From NCBI GenBank assembly GCA_964634605.1, contig CAZWLJ010000050.1, positions 1-19,930 of the forward strand: a stretch of DNA of 19,930 nt. Reading direction: 5' to 3'. The notes under the pieces were generated by a model. The model was not told the origin of the DNA. It saw nothing but the letters and a program-made list of their open reading frames with translations, and did no database searches. Each line of letters starts with the position of its first letter. The first letter of the stretch is position 1. The translations under genes and the position numbers were made by a program. This document shows positions 7,026-16,198 of the stretch, in pieces. The stretch comes from UPXZ01 sp964634605. GTDB taxonomy: Bacteria; Bacteroidota; Bacteroidia; Bacteroidales; Paludibacteraceae.

Positions 7026-9959
7026 ATGAAACATAAAATCCATTACTGTTTACTGCTTGTTTTAGCTTTATCTTTAAGTACAAATATCCTGGCCAAACGA
7101 GCTCCAGCTGACTTTGTCAATCCATTGATAGGTACCGGATTTCACGGTCACACTTATCCCGGTGCTACAGTACCCTTTGGAGCAGTTCAACTTAGTCCGG
7201 ATACCCGCCGCGGCAACTGGGATGCCTGTTCAGGTTATCATTATGACGACTCAACAATGATGGGTTTTTCACACACTCATCTGAGTGGAACCGGCTGCAT
7301 TGATTTAGGAGATGTATTGTTTCGACCAACAACTCAGAGAGTTGATATTCAGTCGGATTACATTTGTCTGCCTGCCATTTTCTCCCATCAGGATGAAAAG
7401 GTCTCAGCAGGTTATTATTCTGTTTTATTGAAAAACGAAAACATTAAAGCCGAACTTACATCTACCATGCACGTTGGTATGCACAGGTATACGTTTCCAA
7501 AAGATAAACCTGCGACTATTGTGATTGATTTGGCTCATCTGTTGGATAACGAAAAAATATATGAATCTTCGTTGCAAATAACAGAAAAGAACGAATTGGT
7601 AGGAATGCGAAAAACAGGTGGCTGGACTGACAATCAATATGTGTTTTTTGTTGTTCAATTTTCAAAACCTTTCCGGAAAGTTCAATTTTTGAAAGATAAA
7701 ACATTGGTTTCAGCTGAAACGAAACTTACCGGTACAAAATTAAAGTCCATACTCAATTTTGATACTACTGATGGTAGACCAGTCGTTGCAAAAGTGGGAA
7801 TTTCGATTGTAAGCATCGAAAATGCCCGAAAAAATTTAGAACAGGAAGTAAAAGATTTTGACTTTGATGAAGTGCATAAGAATGCTGTTAAAAACTGGAA
7901 TAATGCCCTCTCAGGTTTTACTGTAAAAAGTTCTGATAAGGATGACCTGGTAAATTTCTATACTGCACTGTATCACTCAATGGTAGTCCCAAACACCATA
8001 AATGATGTGAACGGAGAATATCGCAGGCATTCGATGAAGATTGATCGTGTTCCCTCAGGAAGAACTGAATATTCCACGTTCTCGATTTGGGATACTTTTC
8101 GTGCCTGGAATCCTTTGATGACGTTGATTGATAATAAATTAGTTAACGATATGATTAATTCATACCTGAATACTTACGACGATTCGGGTGAACTGCCAAT
8201 CTGGCCACTCTCTGCAGGTGAAACCGGTACCATGATTGGATATCATTCCGTTTCGGTTATTGCCGATGCCTATATGAAAGGAATCAGAGGATTTGATGCC
8301 GAAAAGGCTCTGAAAGCCATGATTGCTTCATCAGAAAAAAATAAAAAAGGAGCCGATTATTACATTAAATATGGCTTCATTCCCTCGAACATCAAGAAAG
8401 AATCAGTCTCGTGTTTATTGGAGTTTGCCTACGATGACTGGTGCATTGCCCGAATGGCCAAAGCTATGAACAAAGAGGATGTCTACAATACCTATATGAA
8501 ACGTTCTCAAAATTACATAAATGTTTTTGATGGTTCTACAAAATTCTTTCGTGGAAAACGGATGGATGGAAACTGGGAACAACCTTTTGATCCGTATGTG
8601 GTAAGTCGTGATTTTACCGAAGCAACGGCATGGCAATACAGGTATTTTGTTCCTCACGATGTATATGGGATGACACAACAATTTGGAGGAAAAGATGAAT
8701 TTTTGGCAGCACTTGATTCGTTATTTACTGCAAACTCCGAATTGCAGGGCGAACTTCAGGATATTACCGGAATGATGGGGCAGTACGCACATGGTAACGA
8801 ACCAAGTCACCACATTGCTTATCTTTACAATTATGCAGGTCAACCTTGGAAAACGCAGGAACTGACCCGGAAAATTTTATCGGAAATGTATAATTCCACT
8901 CCACAGGGGATTATCGGCAATGAAGATTGTGGACAGATGTCAGCCTGGTACATTTTTTCATCTCTGGGATTTTACCCTGTTTGTCCTGGCAGCAACGAGT
9001 TTGTGTTTACTTCCCCTTTATTTGAAAAATCAGTTATAAAGTTGGCCTCGGGAAAAAAATTGACTATCCTTGCCAATAATCCTAAAAACAATATTTACAT
9101 TGACAAAATTACATTCAATGGAAAAGAAATTAAAGAGAATTTCATTTTGTTTGAACAAATCATGGCAGGAGGTGTCTTAAAATTTACACTTACATCCAAA
9201 CCGAATTTATCCAGAGGTACTGGTTCAGAATCAGCACCCTATTCATTCACTTCAGAACCTAAAGTTTCCATTCCTTATGTCAACGAGGATTTGAATTTAT
9301 TCAGAGATAGTATACGGGTTTCTTTTGGAACTACGACACCAAACGCTGAAATTTACTTTACGCTTGATGGAAGTGAACCAACCAAGGATTCCAGACTTTA
9401 TCACAAACCAATAATGATTGATAAAACCACAAGAATAAGGGCAAAAGGATATAAAGTCAAATTTGTTCCAAGTGAAGATTTTACAATTATTGCCTCAAAG
9501 GCAATTCTCCGGGAGACGTTAAATGTAAAACCTACTCAGCAAGGCACAAATTACAAGTACTATGAAGGAACATTCAAAAAAGTGGCTGATATTGAACAAA
9601 CACCTTTGATACATGAAGGGACAATGGCAAAACCTACTATTGAAGATGCTGTTGCAAAAGATCATTTTGGATATGATTTTTTTGGATATATAAATGTACC
9701 TGAAGATGGTATTTATTTATTTCAAACACAGTCAGATGATGGCAGTGTTCTGTATGTTGACAACGAATTAGTGGTGGACAATGACGGTTCTCACGCTGCA
9801 ATTCCTGCAACCGGAACTATTGCACTTAAAAAAGGATTTCATTCTTATCGGTTGTTGTATCTGGAAGATTATGAAGGAGAACATTTAAGTTGGTCATGGA
9901 AGATCCCCTCTGCTGAAACGTTACAGTCTATACCTGATTCAGTATTATATGTTGACTAG
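7026..9959 (+). CDS. GH92 exo-alpha-mannosidase with chitobiase-like and PA14 modules
   Basis: This 977-residue secreted enzyme is predicted to remove terminal alpha-mannose, using calcium and inversion as established for GH92. A signal peptide (1-23, ending LAK) has no lipobox, suggesting a periplasmic location. The GH92 region (about 29-725) has all the hallmark stretches: GTGFHGHTYPGATVPFG (36-52), FSHTHLSGTGC (81-91), WDTFRAWNPL (355-364), TEATAWQY (531-538), GNEPSHH (590-596) and GNEDCGQMSAWY (631-642). Glu532 aligns with the family's general acid; Asp634 lies in the catalytic-base motif. Keeping Glu there favours a normal mannosidase over the Gln variant known for mannosyl-phosphodiester cleavage. 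Next come a chitobiase C-terminal-like domain (about 745-825, with AEIYFTLDGSEPT) and a PA14 domain (about 842-977). The family is usually about 740-780 residues, so the last 200 or so residues are extra modules. Linkage preference (1,2, 1,3, 1,4 or 1,6) is not readable here. Confidence 0.93.
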   Translation: MKHKIHYCLLLVLALSLSTNILAKRAPADFVNPLIGTGFHGHTYPGATVPFGAVQLSPDTRRGNWDACSGYHYDDSTMMGFSHTHLSGTGCIDLGDVLFRPTTQRVDIQSDYICLPAIFSHQDEKVSAGYYSVLLKNENIKAELTSTMHVGMHRYTFPKDKPATIVIDLAHLLDNEKIYESSLQITEKNELVGMRKTGGWTDNQYVFFVVQFSKPFRKVQFLKDKTLVSAETKLTGTKLKSILNFDTTDGRPVVAKVGISIVSIENARKNLEQEVKDFDFDEVHKNAVKNWNNALSGFTVKSSDKDDLVNFYTALYHSMVVPNTINDVNGEYRRHSMKIDRVPSGRTEYSTFSIWDTFRAWNPLMTLIDNKLVNDMINSYLNTYDDSGELPIWPLSAGETGTMIGYHSVSVIADAYMKGIRGFDAEKALKAMIASSEKNKKGADYYIKYGFIPSNIKKESVSCLLEFAYDDWCIARMAKAMNKEDVYNTYMKRSQNYINVFDGSTKFFRGKRMDGNWEQPFDPYVVSRDFTEATAWQYRYFVPHDVYGMTQQFGGKDEFLAALDSLFTANSELQGELQDITGMMGQYAHGNEPSHHIAYLYNYAGQPWKTQELTRKILSEMYNSTPQGIIGNEDCGQMSAWYIFSSLGFYPVCPGSNEFVFTSPLFEKSVIKLASGKKLTILANNPKNNIYIDKITFNGKEIKENFILFEQIMAGGVLKFTLTSKPNLSRGTGSESAPYSFTSEPKVSIPYVNEDLNLFRDSIRVSFGTTTPNAEIYFTLDGSEPTKDSRLYHKPIMIDKTTRIRAKGYKVKFVPSEDFTIIASKAILRETLNVKPTQQGTNYKYYEGTFKKVADIEQTPLIHEGTMAKPTIEDAVAKDHFGYDFFGYINVPEDGIYLFQTQSDDGSVLYVDNELVVDNDGSHAAIPATGTIALKKGFHSYRLLYLEDYEGEHLSWSWKIPSAETLQSIPDSVLYVD

Positions 9960-10089
9960 ATGAAATTGCGCTGAAATGACTTTAATATTGTTTTAACAGT
10001 TACATGGGGTCTTTGGAAAAAGATGAAACGTGAAAATTAGAACATTGAACTTATACGTATTTTAAATAAACCTAATTAACTTTCAATTG

Positions 10090-10962
10090 ATGAACAGACA
10101 AAGTATTCTTATCTCCATCTTTGTGATAACTGCCACAATGTGGTGCAATGCCTCTCAGCCGGTTAAAAAGAAGGAATTAAACGTTATGACGTTTAACATT
10201 CGATATGATAATCCCGATGACGAAATGAATAATTGGCGATTCAGAAAGGAAAGAGTCATTAATGCGATTAAATTCTACGATGCAGATATTTTGGGAACAC
10301 AAGAAGTGCTTTTTAGTCAATTGAATGATATGAAAAGTCGTTTACAGGAATACGAAGTTTTCGGGGTTGGTCGTGAGGATGGAATTCAAAAAGGTGAATA
10401 TAGCCCTATTTTTTATAAAAAAAGAAGATTTGAATTGAAGGAATCGGGTAATTTTTGGCTAAGTGAGACACCAGACATCGCCGGATCAAAAGGTTGGGAT
10501 GGAGCATGTGAACGTATCGCAACATGGTTGATACTGAAAGATAAAACTTCAGGCAAAAAGATTTTTATTTTGAATACTCACTTGGATCATGTTGGCGTAG
10601 AAGCCCGCAGAGAAGGGGTTAATCTGATTTTAGATAAAATTGCCACCTATGCCGGAAAGCTTCCGGTAGTAGTTACCGGTGATTTTAATGCAACTCCGGT
10701 TTCGGACGTTTATCGGAATATTACGGACAAAAAAAGTAAAAATTTTCTGATAGATACTCGTACAATTTCAAAATTAGTGTATGGACCTGCATGGAGTTTT
10801 CACGATTTTGGAAAAGAACCTTACAACGAACGCACTTTAATTGATTATATTTTTGTCAAAAACGGTTTGGAAGTAACTAAATATGGAGTATTGGCAGAAT
10901 CTGAAAATGAAGAATATCTTTCAGATCACACCCCTGTATTTGTAACTATTCAACTAAAATGA
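10090..10962 (+). CDS. Secreted endonuclease/exonuclease/phosphatase (EEP) family hydrolase
   Basis: This 290-residue protein is a metal-dependent phosphoesterase of the EEP superfamily (the DNase I, sphingomyelinase and inositol-phosphatase fold). The ATG at 10090 is preferred to the TTG just before it. A signal peptide ends near residue 21 (CNA before SQ); the Cys is not in a good lipobox. The motifs occur in order: TFNIRY (metal-binding Asn), GTQE (metal-binding Glu), NTHLDH, TGDFNATP, DYIFVK and SDHTPVFV (catalytic His near the C terminus). All expected catalytic positions are present, so it should be active. Versions with a signal peptide in PULs are not likely to be nucleases for DNA repair; a phosphorylated or phosphodiester-linked glycan is a more plausible substrate, though this is inferred only from neighbours. 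The next gene begins 7 bp after its stop, indicating co-transcription. Confidence 0.88.
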   Translation: MNRQSILISIFVITATMWCNASQPVKKKELNVMTFNIRYDNPDDEMNNWRFRKERVINAIKFYDADILGTQEVLFSQLNDMKSRLQEYEVFGVGREDGIQKGEYSPIFYKKRRFELKESGNFWLSETPDIAGSKGWDGACERIATWLILKDKTSGKKIFILNTHLDHVGVEARREGVNLILDKIATYAGKLPVVVTGDFNATPVSDVYRNITDKKSKNFLIDTRTISKLVYGPAWSFHDFGKEPYNERTLIDYIFVKNGLEVTKYGVLAESENEEYLSDHTPVFVTIQLK

Positions 10963-10969
10963 TATTCAA

Positions 10970-12115
10970 ATGAAAGCAATTTTCAAAAAATTAACAATAA
11001 TTCTTTTAGTTTTATTTCTTTCCTTTCCGGCCATTATCTCTGCACAGGACAGGCGGGATAAAGAGCAAACGTATATTTTGGAAAATCCTTATAAGGTTAC
11101 CAGGATTGTTTCACCTGATGGGAAAAAGATTAGAAATGTAATTTTAATGATTGGGGACGGCATGAGTTTGATGCACATGTATTCGGCCTGGACGGCCAAT
11201 CGGGGTAAACTGTTTTTGGATAATTCTCACGCAGTTGGATTGTCAAAAACCTATTGCGCAGACAGACTGATTACAGATTCAGGAGCGGGTGGCACTGCTA
11301 TAGCTACCGGCCAAAAGACTAATTACCATACAGTTGGTGTTGATACTGCAGGTAAACCGTTGACTACCCTGATGGATTTAGCTGCTGCCAAAGGAAAATC
11401 AACCGGATTAGCTGTTACATGCCGTCTTTGGGATGCCACACCTGCTGCTTTTTGCTGCCACAACTCAGATCGGAATAAAGAGGCTGAAATTGTAACGGAC
11501 TATGTGAATTGCGGATTGGATTATATTTTTGGAGGTGGCGCCAAACTCTTTGAGAACAGAACAGATGGTAGAAACCTATTCAACGAACTAGCCTCAAAAG
11601 GTTACAAAACACCTCGTACCTGGAATGAAGTGGAAAAAATTAAACATGGAAAAGTTCTTGCAGTAGTGGATTCAATAGATACCCCTGTTCCTGCCATCCG
11701 CGGCGACTTGTTGGCAAAAGCTTCTATAAAAGGTCTTGAGCTCTTAAATCAGAATAAGAAGGGTTTTTTTATGATGATTGAAGGTTCTCAGCTGGATGAT
11801 TACGGACATTTCAATGATTTGGACATGTTGATGCAGGAAGTGCATGACTTTGACCGTACAATCGGTAAAATTTTTCAATGGGCTGCCAACGATGGTGAAA
11901 CACTTGTAGTAGTTACTTCCGATCATGAAACAGGCGGACTCACTCTGCTGGATGGCGATTTGAAAACCGGAAAGATTGTAGGTAAGTTTTCTACCAGTGG
12001 TCATAGTGGTGTCATGGTACCGGTTTATGCTTTTGGTCCGGGTTCCGGAGAATTCACCGGTATTTACGAGAATACGGATATTTTTTGGAGAATTAAGAAA
12101 TTGCTTAAATTATAA
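10970..12115 (+). CDS. Alkaline phosphatase (PhoA superfamily), short form
   Basis: This 381-residue periplasmic phosphomonoesterase has a signal peptide ending near ISA (residue 25). The catalytic set of the PhoA fold can be followed by eye: Asp63 in MIGDGMS; the nucleophile Ser104 in TDSGAGGTA; Asp155-Ala-Thr157 at the third metal site; Glu271 in MIEGSQLD; Asp276 and His280 as zinc ligands; Asp318-His319 in SDHETGG; and His345 in SGHSGVMVPV. Asp at 155, as in E. coli PhoA, rather than the His common in many other bacterial and animal enzymes, is notable. At 381 residues it is shorter than the usual 430-500, lacking parts of the crown insertions. It starts 7 bp after the EEP gene. It probably removes terminal phosphate from the imported glycan or from the EEP/metallophosphoesterase product; phosphate scavenging alone is the alternative. 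Confidence 0.93.
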   Translation: MKAIFKKLTIILLVLFLSFPAIISAQDRRDKEQTYILENPYKVTRIVSPDGKKIRNVILMIGDGMSLMHMYSAWTANRGKLFLDNSHAVGLSKTYCADRLITDSGAGGTAIATGQKTNYHTVGVDTAGKPLTTLMDLAAAKGKSTGLAVTCRLWDATPAAFCCHNSDRNKEAEIVTDYVNCGLDYIFGGGAKLFENRTDGRNLFNELASKGYKTPRTWNEVEKIKHGKVLAVVDSIDTPVPAIRGDLLAKASIKGLELLNQNKKGFFMMIEGSQLDDYGHFNDLDMLMQEVHDFDRTIGKIFQWAANDGETLVVVTSDHETGGLTLLDGDLKTGKIVGKFSTSGHSGVMVPVYAFGPGSGEFTGIYENTDIFWRIKKLLKL

Positions 12116-12163
12116 AGAATTACGAAACATAAAAGCACAGAAACAATCTTAAATTTTATCAAT

Positions 12164-13792
12164 ATGAAAAATGAACTTATGAAAAACAAATTATTGAAAT
12201 CCTTTATTTTGTTTGTGTTATGCACAAATTCATTTATAAGTGAGGGGCAAAGTATTGGTAACGATACAAAATACAATATTCCCTACAAAAATACCTATGT
12301 AAAGGAACCGCTGGTGTCAGAAAACGAATTCAGGGTTATGAAGCCCGAAACAACTGTGCCAAAAACTTTCGGAGAAGCACGCCAAATTCTCCCTAATCCG
12401 ATTTGGGAAGGACATGCCGAAGAACTTGAAATGTACTGGAAAGCATGGCAATTTGCTGTAGCCAACATTCGGGCACCTCAGGAAGGTTCAGGATTCGTTT
12501 CAAGCTATATGGACACGGCTTACAATGGCAATATATTCATGTGGGACAGCTCTTTTATCTTGATGTTTGCCCGCTATGGGGCACGTTTCTTTCCTTTCCA
12601 GCGCACGTTGGATAACTTTTATGCCAAGCAACACCCTGACGGATTTATTTGCCGCGAAATAAAAGCAGATGGAGCCGATTGCTTCGAACGATACGACCCG
12701 GTAAGTACCGGCCCGAATTTGATTCCCTGGTGCGAAATGGTTTATTATCATCAGTATGGCGATACTGAACGTCTGCATAAGGTTTTTCCGGTACTTTCGG
12801 CCTATTACAGATGGCTGAAACTGAACCGTACGTGGCAAAACGGAACTTACTGGTCAAGTGGCTGGGGGACCGGAATGGACAATATGCCGCGTGTAAAACC
12901 GGAATACAGTCCTATCTATAGTCATGGTCACATGGTTTGGTTGGATACCAATTTGCAGCAACTATTTACAGCCAATTTATTGCTCGAAATGGGTTTTTAT
13001 ACTGAGCGCTGGCAGGAAATTGAGGATTTTGAGGATGAAGCTAAAATGCTTACAGAATACATTCAGAATAATCTTTGGGATAGCAAAACCAATTTTCTGT
13101 ATGACCAGTATGCTGATGGTACGCTTTGCCCCACTAAAGGAATCGGAGCATATTGGGCATTATATACGGATGCTCTTACCGAAAAGCAAACCGAATTATT
13201 GGTCAGGGAGTTGGATAATCCCAACACATTTAACCGGAAATACCGCGTACCTTCGCTTTCGGCAGATAATCCGAAATATAAAGATAACGGACGTTACTGG
13301 CAGGGAGGAATCTGGCCCGGAACCAATTATATGGTCATGAACGGACTACTTAATAAAGGTTATCGAAAAGAAGCCAGAACAATTGCTCTCAGCCATTACA
13401 GTCAGGTTTTTGAAGTTTATAAAAAAACAGGTACATTTTGGGAATACTATGCTCCCGAAAGTGCAGAACCGGGATTTATGGCCAGAAAAGACTTTGTTGG
13501 CTGGACTGGATTAGCTCCTATCGCAGGTATGATCGAATTTATCATCGGTATTCGGGGCGATTATATTAAGCGTCAGATCCTTTGGGACTTAAATCTGAAA
13601 GAAGCTAATGGAATTGAACGGTACCCTTTTGGTCCCGATGGTTCAATCACACTCAAAGCAGCTGCCAGACGTTCGGCTGATGAGGAACCACGTATTACAG
13701 TCGATTCAAACATGCCTTTTGAACTGGTGGTAATGTACGGCAACAACAAACAGAAAAAAATTAATATTGAAACGGGCTCTCGTACTTATTGA
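12164..13792 (+). CDS. (alpha/alpha)6-barrel glycosidase, GH63/GH37 (MGH1-like) type
   Basis: This 542-residue secreted six-hairpin glycosidase resembles GH63 alpha-glucosidases, mannosylglycerate hydrolase-like proteins and trehalases. Two starts are possible: ATG 12164, or ATG 12179, which gives a tidier signal peptide (MKNKLLKSFILF...). The signal ends near SEG-Q29. Family-like stretches are NIFMWDSSF (123-131), SGWGTGMDNMPR (232-243), QGGIWPGTNY (380-389) and TGTFWEYYAPES (422-433). By analogy with GH63/GH37, Asp239 would be the general acid and Glu427 the general base. The large N-terminal beta domain of full GH63 enzymes is missing. Specificity is unknown: glucose trimming from a glucosylated high-mannose glycan would parallel eukaryotic GH63 glucosidase I, but trehalose, mannosylglycerate-like or other alpha-glycosides are possible. 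The gene lies 48 bp after the phosphatase and 5 bp before the GH20 gene. Confidence 0.8.
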   Translation: MKNELMKNKLLKSFILFVLCTNSFISEGQSIGNDTKYNIPYKNTYVKEPLVSENEFRVMKPETTVPKTFGEARQILPNPIWEGHAEELEMYWKAWQFAVANIRAPQEGSGFVSSYMDTAYNGNIFMWDSSFILMFARYGARFFPFQRTLDNFYAKQHPDGFICREIKADGADCFERYDPVSTGPNLIPWCEMVYYHQYGDTERLHKVFPVLSAYYRWLKLNRTWQNGTYWSSGWGTGMDNMPRVKPEYSPIYSHGHMVWLDTNLQQLFTANLLLEMGFYTERWQEIEDFEDEAKMLTEYIQNNLWDSKTNFLYDQYADGTLCPTKGIGAYWALYTDALTEKQTELLVRELDNPNTFNRKYRVPSLSADNPKYKDNGRYWQGGIWPGTNYMVMNGLLNKGYRKEARTIALSHYSQVFEVYKKTGTFWEYYAPESAEPGFMARKDFVGWTGLAPIAGMIEFIIGIRGDYIKRQILWDLNLKEANGIERYPFGPDGSITLKAAARRSADEEPRITVDSNMPFELVVMYGNNKQKKINIETGSRTY

Positions 13793-13797
13793 AATTT

Positions 13798-16164
13798 ATG
13801 CTGCACAATTCTATCTATATTCCTTCATTTATAAAATCTAAAACAATAACTTTTGCGTTACTGTGTCTTTTTTTTATGCCTCTCTCTGCAAAAAACGAAA
13901 ACACAGTTGAAGAAAGAAAATATACGTTTATTCCTCAGCCTAACGGACTGACATCTCAAACCGGCCATTTTATTCTAAAAGGTGAAATTACGGTTTCTAT
14001 TCCGTCAGAGGAATCGTTTATGCATGCATTTAATCAATTGAAAAGAGTTCTGGATAAAACTTCAGTTAAGTTATCGACTAAATCTGATGAGGCAAAAAGT
14101 CCGGTTTCTTTTGTACTTGACAATAATTTGCCTGACGAAGCCTACAAATTAACAGTAACATCTGAAAAAATTGAAATAACAGCTAATTCTGCCGGTTCAG
14201 GCCTTTTTTATGGAGTGCAATCTCTTTTGCAACTGATGCCGGCTGAGATATACGATGAAAAAACAGCATTGTCATTGCACAGTATACTTGTTCCTGCAGT
14301 CACTATTAACGACGCACCCCGATTCTCTTATCGTGGAGCAATGATGGATGTAGCACGAAATTTTTTACCTAAAGAAGAAGTGTTGAAATTCTTGGATTTA
14401 ATGGCTGCTTATAAAATGAATCGGTTTCATTTTCATCTTACTGATGATCAGGGATGGCGCATTGAAATAAAAAAATATCCCAAGCTCACAGAAGTAGGGT
14501 CTTATCGTTCTCAAACCCAACTGGGACATTCCGATTATTATTATCCCCGTCGTTATGACGGAATAGCGAAACGGGGTTTTTATACTCAGGAAGAAATAAA
14601 GGAGATAGTTAAATATGCTGCGGATCGTTTTATTATTGTAATACCTGAAATCGAAATGCCCGGACACTCCTCAGCCGCGTTGGCATCCTATCCTGAATTA
14701 TCGTGTGGATTAGGCAAAGCATATGTGGTACGTGACTATTTCGACGTGTTTGATGAAGTTTATTGTACAAAAGAAAATGTATTTAGTTTTCTCGAAGACG
14801 TCTTGACAGAGGTGATGGAGCTATTCCCAAGTCACTACATTCATATTGGTGGTGATGAATGTCCTAAAAAAGCCTGGAAAAAATGTACTCATTGTCAGGA
14901 ATTGATGAAAAAAGAAGAATTAAAAAGCGAAGAGGAATTGCAAAGCTGGTTTATTCATCGGATTGAGCGTTTTGTAAACAGTAAAGGACGGGATATTATT
15001 GGTTGGGACGAAATACTGGAAGGTGGTCTGGCACCAAATGCTACAGTCATGTCCTGGCGTGGTGAAACAGGCGGAATCATCGCAGCCCGACAAGGTCATA
15101 ACGTGATAATGACTCCGGGAAGCAAATGTTATTTCGATTTCTATCAGGAAGACCCCGAATTTGCTCCGCTGGCTATGGGAGGATTTCTACCTATTGATAG
15201 TGTGTATAATTACAATCCAATTCCTTCAGCTCTCTTGCCTGAAGAGCAAAAATACATCATTGGCACACAGGCAAATATATGGGGTGAATATATACAGACA
15301 CCCGAATATTTTGAGTATATGGCGTTTCCACGATTGGCAGCTATAGCAGAAGTGCAGTGGACAAATCCCGAAAACAAAGACTTTGAACAGTTTACATATA
15401 GACTGGACAACGAGTTTAAAAAATTGGATTATCTGCAAGTTAATGCTTGCCGAAATTTATATGAATCAAATATTAACGGGAAATGGAATGTGAATAAAAA
15501 ACGCTATGAAGTGTCAATGAATACATTTTCTCTTGATACTGAAATACGTTATTCTCTCACCGATTCAGTGATAACACCTCAATCGTTACTTTATACCGCC
15601 CCTTTTCCCATTACTAAAAAAACCACCCTTTATGCTGCTGTGTTTCGGAATAAAGAGCAACTTGCTAAAACTACGAGAAAAACCTTCACTGTAAACAAAG
15701 CCACTGGCTCCCGGTATGAAAGTAATTTCTCTTCAACTCAGGAAAGTGCTGAATACAGACTTGCACTTACTGATGGTTTGTTTGGCTATCCGAAAAATTT
15801 AAGATGCTGGACTGTGTTTGAAGGCGACAGTGTGCAGATAGATCTTGATTTGAATAAAAAACAGAAGATAAGAAAAGTGATCTTTTCAGCTTTGTGGAGA
15901 CCCTGGAATATTATATGGCCGCCAAAATCCGTTGAAATCTCAGTTTCCGAAGACGGTTGGCATTTTATTCCTTTGAAAAAGGAATCACTTCTTTTTGACA
16001 ACAATCTTAATGAAGGAAGCCGTTTCCCATATTCTATTTTATTGCCAAAGACAAAGGCCAGGTTCGTTCGTTTAAATTTCCAAAGTTTTGGCGTTTGTCC
16101 TGAGGGTTACTTCGATGAAAATCAACCTTCTAAAATGGCTTTTGACGAAATAGAAGTGTATTAA
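13798..16164 (+). CDS. GH20 beta-N-acetylhexosaminidase with C-terminal carbohydrate-binding modules
   Basis: This 788-residue enzyme removes terminal beta-linked GlcNAc or GalNAc by substrate-assisted catalysis. The ATG at 13798 is chosen; a TTG three codons earlier would overlap the previous stop. The signal peptide ends near PLSA (residue 32), without a lipobox. The GH20b domain covers about 40-165. The catalytic barrel (about 173-520) begins with FSYRGAMMDVARNF, where Arg179 is the sugar-binding Arg. It includes FHLTDDQGWRIEI, PEIEMPGHSSAA and IHIGGDECPKKAW, with the catalytic pair Asp353-Glu354, and then SWRGE and NIWGEY. A chitobiase C-terminal/Fn3-like domain follows (about 565-635, TEIRYSLTDS). 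The end is an F5/8 type C (discoidin-like) domain (about 655-788), with LTDG at its start and FVRLNF near the C terminus. The layout matches multi-domain Bacteroidota hexosaminidases. The 5-bp gap indicates co-transcription with the GH63-like gene. Confidence 0.94.
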   Translation: MLHNSIYIPSFIKSKTITFALLCLFFMPLSAKNENTVEERKYTFIPQPNGLTSQTGHFILKGEITVSIPSEESFMHAFNQLKRVLDKTSVKLSTKSDEAKSPVSFVLDNNLPDEAYKLTVTSEKIEITANSAGSGLFYGVQSLLQLMPAEIYDEKTALSLHSILVPAVTINDAPRFSYRGAMMDVARNFLPKEEVLKFLDLMAAYKMNRFHFHLTDDQGWRIEIKKYPKLTEVGSYRSQTQLGHSDYYYPRRYDGIAKRGFYTQEEIKEIVKYAADRFIIVIPEIEMPGHSSAALASYPELSCGLGKAYVVRDYFDVFDEVYCTKENVFSFLEDVLTEVMELFPSHYIHIGGDECPKKAWKKCTHCQELMKKEELKSEEELQSWFIHRIERFVNSKGRDIIGWDEILEGGLAPNATVMSWRGETGGIIAARQGHNVIMTPGSKCYFDFYQEDPEFAPLAMGGFLPIDSVYNYNPIPSALLPEEQKYIIGTQANIWGEYIQTPEYFEYMAFPRLAAIAEVQWTNPENKDFEQFTYRLDNEFKKLDYLQVNACRNLYESNINGKWNVNKKRYEVSMNTFSLDTEIRYSLTDSVITPQSLLYTAPFPITKKTTLYAAVFRNKEQLAKTTRKTFTVNKATGSRYESNFSSTQESAEYRLALTDGLFGYPKNLRCWTVFEGDSVQIDLDLNKKQKIRKVIFSALWRPWNIIWPPKSVEISVSEDGWHFIPLKKESLLFDNNLNEGSRFPYSILLPKTKARFVRLNFQSFGVCPEGYFDENQPSKMAFDEIEVY

Positions 16165-16198
16165 AAAAACAATAAAAACACATTCAATATAAATACTC

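Noticed and set aside
7026..9959. GH92 protein as a dedicated mannosyl-1-phosphodiester enzyme
   Set aside because: Those enzymes replace the general acid Glu with Gln; here Glu532 is kept in TEATAWQY. Phosphodiester cleavage is better assigned to the EEP or metallophosphoesterase protein.
12500..12857. Two overlapping - strand frames opposite the GH63-like gene
   Set aside because: Antisense shadows of a real gene, without signal, domain or start-site support.
12924..13340. 138-codon + strand open frame inside the GH63-like gene
   Set aside because: It is an alternative frame of a gene with clear family motifs and has no protein-like features. The same holds for the other frames lying within the SusC, SusD, GH92, GH20 and metallophosphoesterase genes.
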